Shown here: positions 1 to 12,500 of the stretch, in pieces
Layout: each line of letters begins with the position of its first letter
Position numbering within the stretch: position 1 is the first letter of the stretch
Assembly (NCBI GenBank): GCA_008360975.2
Contig: CM039211.1
Span: forward strand, 18,262,943-18,326,942
DNA: 64,000 bases
Origin: Lichenostomus cassidix
Lineage: Eukaryota; Chordata; Aves; Passeriformes; Meliphagidae
Direction of reading: 5' to 3'
Made by a program: the position numbers and the translations under genes
The notes under the pieces: model-generated
Databases searched by the model: none
Told to the model about the DNA's origin: nothing
The model's input: only the letters and a program-made list of their open reading frames with translations

Positions 1-260
1 TGTGCTTGAGTAACGGAACAGTGTGTGAAAAACTGGTGCTGGTTGCAAAAGTTGACAACTGTTCTTAGTTCTTTAAAGGCTAAGTGTCGCTGTTGAGCAG
101 CTAGCAGAGTAAAGAACTCAGTTCTCAGTGGCAAGAAGGAAAGACCTTTATTGTTTTGATTTCATCATATATAGAGAGTTTTCAGAAGTCACCCAGATTG
201 GTCAGTCAGAAACCTCCCCCTAGGCCTGATTGGCCAGGTCTGCACTGTCCAGATCTTGGG
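1..260 (-). mobile_element. Probable partial or solo LTR of an endogenous retrovirus (minus strand, cut by window edge)
   Basis: Read on the minus strand, this segment has the order expected of a retroviral LTR. There are two CCAAT boxes (plus-strand ATTGG near 197 and 229), then a TATA-like CTATATATG (166-174), and about 15 bp further on an AATAAA poly(A) signal (plus-strand TTTATT at 147-152). About 145 bp of U5-like sequence then runs to the window edge. A TATA box only 15-20 bp before AATAAA is characteristic of alpharetrovirus/ERVK-type avian LTRs, which have a very short R region. The plus strand starts with TG, so the element's CA terminus may lie at the edge. No gag, pol or env sequence is visible beside it. 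The 5' boundary near 260 is an estimate. It could instead be a chance run of motifs in an A/T-rich segment. Confidence 0.5.
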
Positions 261-993
261 ACACTGTTTTTAATAACATCCAAACTTTATCTTTATTTAT
301 AAAACACAAAAAGAATTCTCATGGGAAAAGCCTGTGCTAGCCCCAGCTAAGAAGAGAAAAATCCATGCAATCAAAGGAATCCTGGAAAGTCGGGGCATGG
401 GCAATGCACAGGCTGCCACTGGACTCCAGAAAGCATGAAGGCACAAGTTCAGCACAACAGCTAGGTAGATATCCAAGAACTGGGAGCAGCAGGGTGTTGA
501 CCAGGGCTGTGTTATCTATACACCATATATTACTTTTTACAATGATAAACTACTTTTAAAGGCTAAATGGCTGCAAAGACCTTAACTCCCTTGCATTTGC
601 ATATGGTAGGGTATTAAGCCTGCACAATATGTACTTGTAGAACAGGATTTTACTCTACCTGACCACTACACAGGCATTGTGAAATTAGTCTTGAATGACT
701 GAAACTGTCTTTGAGGAATTCTAGATTTTGAAACAAAGTGGGAAATACACCACAATTACTAGTAATTAGTTTTCCTAGCACTCATTCTGATAACTTCAGT
801 TTCACTCTCCCTGAACAGGGATGAAACATTTATCCCCACACAGAATATTGCACCTCAGTTCTGTATAGGTCACAAATACATAAACAGGAACATTGAGTCC
901 TTTTTCTATTTATACCTTAAGAGGTTTACAGGCCATGTATTCCTAATTAGATGTTTCTCAAATCTATGTAACTTGAAGAAAATTAGAGGAAAT
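261..993. other. Non-coding, no recognisable feature
   Basis: AT-rich unique-looking sequence. The only open frame (365-559, plus) is short, has no recognisable domain and no splice context, so I do not call a gene. Part of it may be internal or flanking sequence of the upstream LTR. Confidence 0.6.
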
Positions 994-1076
994 ATTAAGG
1001 TGGAATTAAGTAAGTGATACTGATTAAGGTGGAATTAAGTAAGTGATACTGATAGTGGAATTAAGTAAGTGATACT
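994..1076. repeat. 28-bp tandem repeat, three copies
   Basis: Three head-to-tail copies of a unit containing GTGGAATTAAGTAAGTGATACT. The first two copies (994-1021 and 1023-1050) are essentially identical and 29 bp apart. The third (1051-1076) lacks a few bases at its start. The near identity points to a recent local duplication, for example by replication slippage. Confidence 0.92.
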
Positions 1077-1690
1077 TTTGACAACTAAAGTATTTGATAT
1101 CAGTTGGGACTGGGTCAGAGGTCTTAAGAATGTGTGGACTGGCATTTTGAAATATGAGAGATATAAAATGTTTCAGTATTTATCTTTCTTCTAACATCCT
1201 TCTATTCCTTACAGAAGGAAAAAAATCATTTCACTTGCATCTGGGAAGAGAGGGGAAGAGTAAAAGGAGGGAGGTTGATGTATACGAACTGAGAGATCTA
1301 ATATGTCATTACAACTGAACAACCTTAGAATGATCTAGTATTGTGGGAAGGTTTATTTTTTGACCTTGCTTAGTCTCTGCATTAATTGTGTTTATGTTTA
1401 CTTCCAGCAATAGTAGCCTAATCCTCCACTTACACTTGCAATCAAAACTGCACAGCACTAAGTTCTACCTTGACAACATGCTGGAATAAGAAATTCCTAC
1501 TAGACTAAATCTTGCCGTGGAAAAATGTTAAGACTGTAGTCTGTAGTCCTAGATCCAGTATTACGGTCTGATAAAAAAAAATTGCAATAAACAAGTAAGA
1601 TGATTGATAGGAAAATAAGCTTTTGTTGTTGTTGGTTTTCTTTTGTTGTTGTGTTTTTAACGGTAGTTTTAATACAGATGGAGAAGTTTA

Positions 1691-1737
1691 GTGTGAAATG
1701 AAGGGTCGTGTGAAATGAAGGGTCATATGAAATAAAG
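1691..1737. repeat. 17-bp tandem repeat, about 2.7 copies
   Basis: The unit GTGTGAAATGAAGGGTC occurs twice perfectly (1691-1707 and 1708-1724). A diverged partial third copy follows, in which GTGTGAAATGAAG has become ATATGAAATAAAG. Confidence 0.88.
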
Positions 1738-2143
1738 TTCAATGAGAACTGGCAACTGACGACTGGCCCTGAAGTATGGTTCACAAAAGAGTAGACCAGT
1801 CTGATAAAAGAAGCAGCCAACAAAGCATTCTGTATATCACCAGGTTTTCATCAGAGATAAATCAGGCATCCCATCAACATTCTCCAAATTTATGCTAGAT
1901 GTACCTAGCCTTGGGATTCTTGTGAATCAGGCTTTAGTGATCATAAATGGTCCTGTACCAACTCACAAACACACACACTGTTATTTACTCTGTAGTAGTT
2001 TTGCACTCCATAACTATATGTGGATTTATCACAATTATTTTGTTTCACAGTACCAAACCAAGTCGTAAACAAATGTCTATTCTATTCTAAATGTTATGGA
2101 AGGTCCCAGAATTTAGGGGATTGTAAATATTCATGACAGTATC

Positions 2144-2677
2144 TGTTGATTTTGTCTGGGATAGAGTTGATTTTCATCACAGCTGTGGGGCTGTGTTTTG
2201 GGCTTGTGCTGAAAAGAGTGCTGATAACTCAGGGCTGTTTTCCTGCTGCTGATCAGGGCTTGCAGAGAGCCAAAGCCCCCTCTGCTCCTCACCCACCTAA
2301 GCAGTGCACATCTGACCAAAGGGATATCCCAGACCATGTCGTGGTGTGCTCAGCACATAAAGCTGGGGGAAGAAGGAGGGAATATTAGGAGTGATGTTGT
2401 TTGTCTTCCTAAGTCACCATTATATGTGATGAAGCCTGTTTTCCTGGAGATGGCTGAATACCTGCCTGCCCATGAAGTGGTGAATTAATTCCTTGTTTCA
2501 CTTTGCTTGCTTGTGTGGCTTTTGCTTTACCTATGAAACTGCCTCAAACCATGAGGTTTGGTACCTCAAACCATGAGTTTTCTCACACTTTTACCCTTCC
2601 AATTCTAGCCCTCATATTTGTCCCCCATCCCACTGGGGGTGAGTGAAGGAACTGCTATCTGGGTTTAAACCATGACA
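2144..2677 (+). mobile_element. Solo LTR of an avian endogenous retrovirus
   Basis: I recognise this as a common avian LTR from its characteristic blocks. It starts TGTTGATTTTGTCTGGGATAGAG-like, and then has the GACCAAAGGGATAT block and a TATA-like CATAAAG at 2355-2361 just before GCTGGGGGAAGAAGG. Next come a GTGATG...TTTGTCTTCC block, a CCTGGAGATGGCTGAA block and a 3' end near GTTTAAACCATGACA. Length (about 530 bp) and order fit one complete LTR. No internal retroviral sequence adjoins it on either side, so it is probably a solo LTR left by LTR-LTR recombination. ACAGT occurs just before the start (2136-2140) and at the end (2677-2681), which could be a target-site trace, but the exact boundaries are uncertain. 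Inside the former R/U5 region CCTCAAACCATGAG is duplicated (2542-2555 and 2564-2577). Confidence 0.85.
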
Positions 2678-5600
2678 CAGTGAAACCCAGACTATGAAGA
2701 ATATATTCACAGCCTTAGAGACAAAACAGTGGCTAAATGCCTTGAAAGAAGACTGTGTTTGAATGAATAAATACTGGTACATTTCACATTTGAGGCAACA
2801 GACCTATAAAAGGCTTACTTACACCCAAGAATAGGAAATGTCTCTCCCTGGAGCTCTTCATGCACCTTCAGCTTGATTTATAGTAAACACGATACTTCCT
2901 TTGATTGATGCAGTCAATCTCTGTTCTCAGCATTTGCCATTAAAATTTATATTCTTGCTAAAATGTGCAACTCTGTAAAGTGGGCACAGAAAGCACTGGT
3001 GTATATTAAGGGAGCAGATCAGCTGCCTACACATGGTTTCTAGTAGCATTTTCATATTTCCGGTGCATGTTTTTTTGACCTGTGCTGCTGCTCCAGACAG
3101 ATGTGGGGCTTAAGGTAGTCCTGTATTGTATCATTTGACTCTACTAGTGTCTTAGGCACCTGAAGGCACCTAAATTAACGTTAATGTTGACATTTTGTTA
3201 CAGTATGAAAATGTCTCTGTCAGAAACTGGGAAGAAGATCTTTCCAAAGAGCTTTTCCTAGCTGGAAATGCAGTGCCTCTAACAAAGAAAGCAGGCAGCC
3301 TCATTCCTGGTATAACTTTGTGTCTTTCCCTCTTAAATTGTAAATTCTTTTAAATGGAAGAAAACCTAAGTAAAACAGGGAGGAAGCTACTGCTAAAACA
3401 AAATAAAGATTTAAAATTGTATACAAAGAAAACAGGAACTCTTCTGCTTTAAGTGCTCTTCGTGAGGGTTTAGTGGAGCTCTGTAAAAAGGATATAGAGC
3501 TGCTACACCATCTTGAATTATGGAACAGGATTCAGGTGGTATCCTGCATTAAATTATATATCTGAGGTTCAGCTGCAATTTACTGTGCAGCTGAAGACTG
3601 AGGAAAAGGAATAAAATAAACTGCTAGGTACTCTCATGAAAACATAGAGGATTATAAAAACATCCTTTAACTTCAGGACAACACTTGGGGTTAGAAATAA
3701 ATCTAGAGAGTCCATGTCTCGTGGTAACTTTGGGAGAATTAACTGGAAAAAATCTTCCACATAATTTTTAACAGCAGGAAGCTACTAGATGAGCATTTCT
3801 TCTTACTTATGGGAATCTGTCAAGGAGATGTTGGGTGGACATGGGAGGGTGGAGGACACTGCTGCATCCTGGGGAGCTGCTGCTTATAGCTGAGAGAATT
3901 CACCTCCTTTACAGCTCTTCCCAGTGAGGTCTCTTCAAAGCTGTTGTATTAAAACGGTAAAAAGCTAGGAGGTTGAGAAATAACTTCAACAGAAAAAAAT
4001 TTAGGCAAATGAAGTTATCTCTGCCTCGTAAAGAGAAGGTTGATGAGAGACTGCTTGGGGTGAGGATGAGAATAGGCCAGGGATTTACTTCAAAGAACAC
4101 TTGAGCTGAATACCAAAACACGCAGTCACATCATAAAGGTGTACTTTTCAGAGTACCTTAAAAACCTGTATGTATTTTTTATGTATTTTTAGCAAAACAA
4201 TATGTCGGAATTCTGACATTTAAAAATGGAGAAGCCATATATATTGATGATTTTAAGGGATAGTTCATTTTAGAGAATGACACAAGAGCTACTACTACAG
4301 AATTCCTAGGGAAGAATGTGTCTGTAAGATAAAGTATTTAGACAAAAAATTATGTGACTCTAAACAGATAGACAAAATGTTAAAATGAGTGGGGGATCAT
4401 TCACCCAATAAGCTCAATATGTGGGGAATATTTTACTCTGAAGTATACTGAACAGCTAGATGACAAAATTATACAGAAAACCATAGCATTGGACATGCTA
4501 ACATGAATGAAATGGAAAAAAAAAGAAATAAAATTATGAAAAGTACCAAACAAACCAGGAACAAATTTATGTTAAAAGTAAAGATACTTAAGCTAGAAAA
4601 TAAAAGGAATGTCTAAAAATGCCATAAAAGAGAATTCAGAAGAAAATAAGGAATTGTCTATTCGTATCCCAAAGGTTGCACAATCAAACAGCATCAGATA
4701 TTTTTATTGAAGATGAAGCAAAATATCAGGTCACCGTTACAGAACTTAGCACAAACACATGTAGATTATTCTACCTGAGAACAACCCCAAAAATATCCAT
4801 GGAGGAATTAAAAATAGAAAACTGCTTCAAGATATGGGTGAAAAATTAAAAATGGTGCATATCATATAACTAATATGAGACAGATAAGGACAAGAGTGGG
4901 TGCCATGATAACATGATTTCAGTATGTGGAAATGACTGGCACAGATAACAGTTATCAATGGATGTGCAAGCAGTACATCAAAAGACAGTTTTACAGAGGA
5001 AAATTAAGAAAACTATCACAGGGGAAAAAGGCATGAAGGTGCTTGCTTCTTCTCACTGCTAGTGAAGGCATACAAAGGAATGGTTGAAACATAACTACTG
5101 ATTTCTCTTGGAGAGCTTTGAAACCAAAGACCAAACTCATCGGGCTGGACAAAGAGAAAAGCAGAAAATAGTGGGCAGAATAACACTCCCTGGAGCTTCA
5201 TTCAAGATGGACACTTACGGGGAAAGACAGTGTTTGTGGAGAGGAATGAAAAGGAAATTGGAAGAATGGATCCAGGAGTGCAAGGAACTGAGATATTCAT
5301 GTTCACATACACCATGGAAGTGAACATTCACTGATATTTTTAGGAATAAAATGATTATTTGCAATCATATCCTGAGTGATAAATTTCTTTGCATAATCAC
5401 CAAGAAAGAAAAGCTAGAAGATAGGAATTGATTAGAGATCTGTTTCCATTATGCTGAACCTGAGGTGAACACAAATTACTGTTGTGGAGAGACTGCCTGG
5501 ACTCTTAGTTTAAAGGCAAACTAAAGGCTGTAAGTGGGGAGAGAGGACAGCTGGTACAGAGATGGGTGGCTGTGTTTGTGCATCAGGTAAGATAAGGAAG

Positions 5601-6620
5601 GAGAACTAAGGAGTGGCAGTGAAGACCTTCATGGAAGAAGAATAATAATACAATGATAAAGACCAGTAAAGGACTAATTGAATTCACATTATAGAGGTAA
5701 GGAAATATGGAAAGGGCAGCAAGGAGCAAGGACAGGACTGGCAGATACTTGACATGTGAAGGAAAGAAGATAAAAACCTGCCTCTGAGATTCAAATTGAG
5801 AAAAAATCTGAAAAATAATACAGGCAAGGGGAGAACTACAGATGGTAGGGGTTCAGAGAAAAGTAGAGAAGGAAAATCAGATAACCATCCATGTTTTCTG
5901 CATGCTTTAAAGAGGTGTAATATTGAAGCATCTGTGGTTCATTTTATACTGTGAGTTGAATGAGAGAGCAAAAAGCTGAAGAGGACACAAAGGGAGAGAT
6001 GAAACAGTAAAAGCATAGCTGATGGAAGATAATGGAACCAGCAGAAAAGAAGGTTAGATGCTGAAATAGGCAAGGCACAGCTTGAAGAAAAAATCTCCAA
6101 CAGGAAGGTGGTAAAAAATGAAGAACTGTGAAGGCTATCTTATATTGCTGCGCATTCCTAAATTGTACAAAACCATGTATTCAAAACCAAAAAGGAGCAA
6201 TGAGATTCAGGTTACTCTGTAGACAAGAGGTTAGTCAGAGCTGCCTGCCCAGCTCCAAACTACAGTCATCCATTATGGTAAGCATAAATGAAAGACCTTG
6301 CTCTTGCATTGAACAGCCATGTCAGAACAGTTTGTGTGATCCATGCAAACGATGATCTCTTGAAGCCTCTCTTCTACACTATATATCATCAACTAATCCT
6401 TCCATTTTTCATTCATTATTGTATCACCGTAAGCACTTGTGTCAGTGAAGATCTGCCATATGGTGTAGCTTTGGCACCAGATGTTTTTTCCAGTTATTAA
6501 TAGATAACAAACTGAAAAGTCTTCTAGTAAGATGCATACAGATGATTTAATGGCTGCTAAAGAATGACTAAGAAACTCATTCAAATTTTGACGGAGTGGG
6601 TGAAGTATCTTTTAAATGAG
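2678..6620. other. Non-coding AT-rich sequence, no gene seen
   Basis: No recognisable exon or transposon. Open frames are all under about 75 codons and lack any known motif. The stretch contains a 12-bp palindrome ATTAACGTTAAT (3174-3185) beside a GGCACCT near-tandem. From roughly 4150 to 6120 the plus strand is noticeably A/purine-rich. This skew may hide an old, unrecognisable repeat, but I cannot identify one. Confidence 0.6.
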
Positions 6621-6628
6621 TTTTTTTC

Positions 6629-6687
6629 TATTTTATTTTATTTTATTTTATTTATTTTATTTTACTTTATTTTATTTTATTTTTTAT
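6629..6687. repeat. (TTTTA)n pentanucleotide microsatellite
   Basis: About 11 TTTTA/TTTAT units with single interruptions (a 4-bp unit near 6650 and a TTTAC near 6661), followed by a T-rich tail. This is a simple AT-rich microsatellite. Confidence 0.93.
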
Positions 6688-9513
6688 ATTGTTTTTAGAG
6701 TCACAGAAATATAAACAACCCACCTTTCACAAGTATCTAAGAAAACCCATAAAGGTTATAAGACAAATGTGATAGTTCAGAGCTATACCATTAAACTTTA
6801 AATACAGAGTTCAGGCCAATTTGGAGCACTACAAAATTCCAAACTCTATTTCCCCTCTTTTATTAGTGTGCATGTGCATTTGTGTGTGAGAGAGTCACAC
6901 AGGAAAACCAAATGCTATATTGGCACTGCGGAAAGTAAGAAATGGGGAGGAAGATGTTAAAAGTTAGAAAAATCCACAGCTATTTTGGTGCTGCAAGTTG
7001 ACTTAGATAAAGGCAAACAGTTAAATAGAATCCAATTCAATTCAAACAGACAGTTTTGACATTTAAATGAAATTTCCAAAGCATGTACTGTGGTTAAACA
7101 AGGAGTGTGGCTAGCTTCCAGATACATATGGTAATTGTGAGGAAGCAGTTTTATTGATGACAATCAAAGCTGGCAAGAGATTTTTGGGCCCATGAACACA
7201 TAAAAATCCCAGGGCCTTTTGCATAATCTACGTCATCTTCCCTCTTCATCTAATAACTTTTCCCCTTCTTACTTTCCATCTATGTCTTTCTGTAATACTC
7301 CCTAACTTTGCTTCTAAATGCTCTGTGCCTTGATTGCATCCTGTCTTTGATTGATTGTTTCAATCTTCTCCTACCACATCATTCTCTTTCCATCATGCTT
7401 CCACTCTAACCTTCATCGTTGTCTGATATGGAGATAAACTAGGAAAACACTCCCATAACAATCTTGCAGTGACCAGCTAAATCTCCTTATAACCTCCGTA
7501 CTTGTCAGAGTTAAAAATACACATTTAGCAACTGCAAACGATAGGACCACTGTCAAAAAGAGGGCACTGATTTTTATTTACACCTGATGAATTTAGTCTG
7601 GTTTTGAGTATTGACTGTTCACAAACCATATGTGATAAATGCCTAATGTTGCTGGTGTGTGAATGTATCGTACCTTTAACTATGTTACAAATAAGTCTCC
7701 AAATAGAGCAAAACTAAACAAAGTCCTGCAAAGTATTTTTTGTCTTCCTGTTCCTTTTTTGTAATAGCTGTCATCATCTTTATACTCCACACAGAAGTAA
7801 AGTTCAGTCTGTGTCCCTATAGTGTAGCAGCTCATTTCAAAAACAGAACAAAACAAGGCAGTGTCCAAAATAGTTGCTGCCTGCAATCCAAGATGGGGAA
7901 AGGCAGAACAAAAATATGAGCCTTTTATCCTACCCTACAGGAGTCAAGACTGGCTCAGATGGATCTCCAGCTGCACTGAATCCAATGTTCAAGGGCTCTC
8001 TCAACAGAAAGCATCTTGTTCCTGCTAATTCTGCCCACTAAACTGAAAGCCAAATCCTATTTCACAGGAAAGAGAGAGTTATTACCAGAAAGAGCTGTAG
8101 GGATGCAGATCAGACACATATTAAATCCCAAACTGACTTAACAGCAACTAGAGAGTTGGACACAAGAAAAGAATTCTCTTTGGTCTGCCCTAGCTTTGAA
8201 GCCTTAAGAGTTTCTAGGCAACTCTACAGCAGTAATAGATGGAGGGTTTTTAACTGTCTGCTTGGGAAGGTATTAAATCAGAATTCTCACTAGTTAGATC
8301 TGGAAGGCAGAATAAAATCTTAGACTTACCTGGCGATACAGATACACTAAAGGAGTCAAAAGAAATCCTGAATTCTTTGAGACTTCTCTCCTTTTCCACA
8401 AAGAAATAAATATGCTCTCATACAAAAGGGAGGTCAATATCCGTGTAACTTCATCCACTTGCAGGCTAACATTACCACATTCAGTTTTAAGCTGAAGGCA
8501 AGGCAGTCAGTTGTGGTCATCCACTCCTCACTGAAATTAAAAATTAATTAAATTTCAGAAAAAACTCTCTTTCTGGGAGTGCTGAATTAATTTTGATAAG
8601 GGACAAGGTATGACTTAAACTAAATGAAAGGAGATTTACCTAATGGAACAAATTATAAAATAAAACCAGGCAGAAACAGTTTCCAGTACATCAGTGATTT
8701 TAAGGTATTTTATATGTCAGACACTGAAGCTGATGCTGGAAGGACTGTTTAAGGGAAATACTTACCTGCCATAACCCCAATTTTCAACTAAATGGCCTTA
8801 CAAGGCATATGTTGCTTATTCTTAAGATGAACTGAGTTTTCCTCAATCTTTTCATTATGACCTCCTGATATTGTTGCCATGCTTGTTTCCTTCTCATAAA
8901 ATCAGGGAATGATAGCATACTGATGCTGTGTAATGTTCGTGTAGCTTCTGCTACAAATCAGAATCTAGCCTTTTTACTAAGAACAGTCTTTCAAAATTGG
9001 AGATGCTCTCTTTTGATTAGAATTAGACTTTTAAGATACCAGATCGATCTGTGATTTTATCTATACACAATAGATCTCTCTAGCAAGTTATTTTCAAATA
9101 GTAATCTCCTTTCTGAATTGCTATTAGAAAATGTTTTCAAAGTAAAATTTTGGCCTTCACACACTGAATCCACAAGCTGATGTAATTTCTAAGTATGTTG
9201 CCAAGGTACAACTGGCATGGACTACATCTGTGATCAGCCAAATAATAGCACACAGATTATATGAATGTATTATAGCTGTTTCAGCTAAAACCAGATCCTT
9301 TAGTTTGTACATCATCACCATCAGTTTCCATAAAGTATTGTTTGAGCAGGTTCTCATTTTCTGCTTGTTGGTGTTAAAACTCAAGTGATCCTTTCATGGC
9401 TACCAAGGCTCCCAGAAGACAGGAAATACCAATGTACTCCATTAAAATACACAGAGAAAGCTGAATTTTTCAATGAAATTTTCTCAAGATCAGCTTGGAA
9501 ACATTAAGCAACC

Positions 9514-9538
9514 AACCAACCTACACATCAGGTTGGTT
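9514..9538. other. Small perfect inverted repeat (hairpin)
   Basis: AACCAACCT and AGGTTGGTT form a 9-bp perfect stem around a 7-base loop (ACACATC). The left arm lies in a short CCAA run, so this may be chance. Confidence 0.6.
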
Positions 9539-12500
9539 TTTGCAACTGATAAGGTAATGAAAAGCAAAGACAATGTGAACAAAAAAGAAGAATCTTTTTA
9601 CGTCCTTTTCCATATGGATCAATTTATTAACTCGTTGAAAAGTGCCATGGAAAAAAGTGACTGCATTATGTTTACATCTGCAGGTGTGAATGCTCACAGA
9701 CAAAACTGCCCTTCTCTTGTGCAGTATGCAGTAATGTGCACTGCACATTAAAAAAATCCCCACAATTTTAAGAAATATGAGGCAAAAAAAATGGAATATT
9801 CTGAGAATAAGAATCCATATAAAAAAATTATTTCCAGGGTTATACCACTGGAGCACCATTTTCAAAAACACAAAAAGAGAAATACCTTATCTCTAGGCTG
9901 TACATGGGTGCAGTATACATTAAAGCAGCAAAACCTATAAAGAGCATGAGAGATTTCAGATCACATATGGTAGTTTTGTAGCTAAAAAACAGTTAGAGAC
10001 CATGAGAACAAATATCAGAGAGGCGGTTAAGTCATGGTTGCAAAGATATAAAAATAAAGATTAATTTCTTTAATCTTAAAAAACATGCCATTCAATTCTT
10101 TGCAGTAAGACTTCAGGTATCCTAGCTCATTAAAATATTTCTAATCCAGGGTGTAAGTGGATTTGAAGCCTATCAGTTGGTAGGGAAAGTTTGCACTGGC
10201 TATCTTTTTATGTACAGAAATAAAGATCTCATTCATTCTACAGATGCTATATGTAAATCATGTAACGTTACGATTTCTTTCTTTGGCAGCTATGCTGAAA
10301 ATTAAAGACAAACAGGAAGTTTTATTTATTATCTTGCTTTTGTTGCAGGAAAATGTGTTATGCAAGAATACTGCTGGTCAGTGTTTTGCAAAAACACTTT
10401 GCCCACCATATTGCCTTCCTTTTTTTACTTTAAGACTTGTTCCATGGGTAGATTGTCCTTAATTCCGAAAACTTCTCATTACGTTTTCTTTGCAGCATGT
10501 TAGAAAAAAATAACAACTAAAACTTTGAAACAATTTAATCTGAATCTTTGCAGCTTAATCTGGTAACAACACAGAAAAATGAAGAATTAATGTCTGTCAG
10601 AATTCATGTTTACTAGATAGTACACACACTTTGTAGTTGGTGACTCACATCTGAGGCAACCATTATGACCTTACAATTGCATTCCTTTGAAAATATTCAG
10701 AAATTTTTTGAGAAAATAATTTCTCATCATTCTCTATTTTTGAGCACAAGTAAATTACATTCTGCTGTTTATTCTCTCAAATTTGATATATTCCAAAAAG
10801 CAACATATCATCACTTATTTGAATTTTGATCAATCACGAAGTACTTAGTGCTAGCCTAAGCACAAAACTTGGAAAATTTATAGGCACCTGATTGTTAAGG
10901 GCTTCATAAATAATAAATTATGCAACACCACAGAATATAAATGGCCATACTATTTTATGAACTATAGAAATTAATGAATTTTGATGCTTGAAAAGCTCTA
11001 GTAAAAGGGTTACTGTTACTGGCACAAACAGATCTTTGGTTAGCCTTTGTGGTTATAAGTAATGTATGTTAATTTCATCTGGCTCTAAATCAAGCCCACA
11101 GATTGGAACATCACTAAATTTGGAAAAGTTTAGATCTAAAGCATGATCTGGCTGTGGATTTTTTTTTTTTTTTAATGTGGACCATTTCTACCATTTTCAG
11201 AATGATAGGACTGTTTGTTAATAATAAGACAAGCAATGTGGAATACAGGACACCAATATCTTTTTTAGCTAGGCTCCTGTGTCCACTGGGTTGGCAGAGG
11301 CAACTGGGAAGTTGGCCAGTGAGTCCCCTGCAGATACATTTCCAATTGCTGATGCTTATTTCAGTGGAAAAGGGTGCATGGGAACTAGGTTTGATGATTA
11401 GCTGACAGTCATGTTTTTTATAAAAAGTCTCCAAGCCTTCTGCTTGTGACACACAGGCTGAACTGGCAGAGGTGACAGCCCTGCCTCTCCTGCCCTGTGG
11501 CATTCACACAGGAAATTTTGCTGCCCACACTCTCTTTAAACCATCTACTGCTCTCCATGAGGAAGAACTGCTGTCAACCACAGTTTCAGTGGACCTCAAA
11601 CATGACAAATTGGAACAGTCTTTATGCAGTCTTGTGAAATTCCCATTTTGCATCAATGATCTAATCCAATAATTAATATTTTAAGTCCCTTTTTCAGGTG
11701 AACTTTACTTTCAGGGTAATTTAGTTGAACCATTCTTTGGAAATGGCAAAATTGCTTTTTCTAAGAAAGTGAAACAATTTTTTCTTTAGACAAAATAGTT
11801 TAGATGTTTAGAGATTTTTTAGAAATTTTTTAGAGAAATATGTAATATATTACCTGAGATTACATGAAAAAAGAAAACCAAACCAACCAATCAAACAGAC
11901 AAAAATCACCCTATCCCTTCCTTCCCCCAAAATTCCAGAAAAGATTAAATAAAATCACACCTGTAATGCCTTATAATGTACTTACTTTAACAGACTGAGG
12001 CTAATTAACTCATAAAGAGATCCACATAGATGTCAGTGATGGGAATATAAATTAATCATCAAGATATTTGTTAGTCCTAATGTCATATATGAGAGTTGGT
12101 ATAAATTAAGACATAAAATGAAGCAATTCAATATAAATAGTATGTGAGATGGCAAGAATGAAACTATGGAAGGAAGGAAACATCTACTAAAGTGCCTAAA
12201 TCAGATTTATATCTCTTTGAATTTAAAGTGTGTATACATCCACGTATTTTGTGTTCATTTCCTTGAAAGACTTGGATTTAAGCACAGACAAATTATAAAG
12301 ACAGCCCAGAATCAGCCTGTCAGTCAAATATGAGGGTTGTAGTACAAACAGGTGTCAGATTGCTCCACTAAGGCATCTAACAAGAGCAATTATTAAAAAG
12401 GAAAATGCTTTTCTGTTCTGCAGACTGGGAGGAAAAGTAAGAGGGGTGCTCAAAACAGTTTAAGCACCCAGACTGATTAGCAATCTCAGGGTAAAAGGCC

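Noticed and set aside
2357..2400. TATA-like box that might be a host promoter
   Set aside because: It is the internal promoter position of the solo LTR and no downstream gene is seen.
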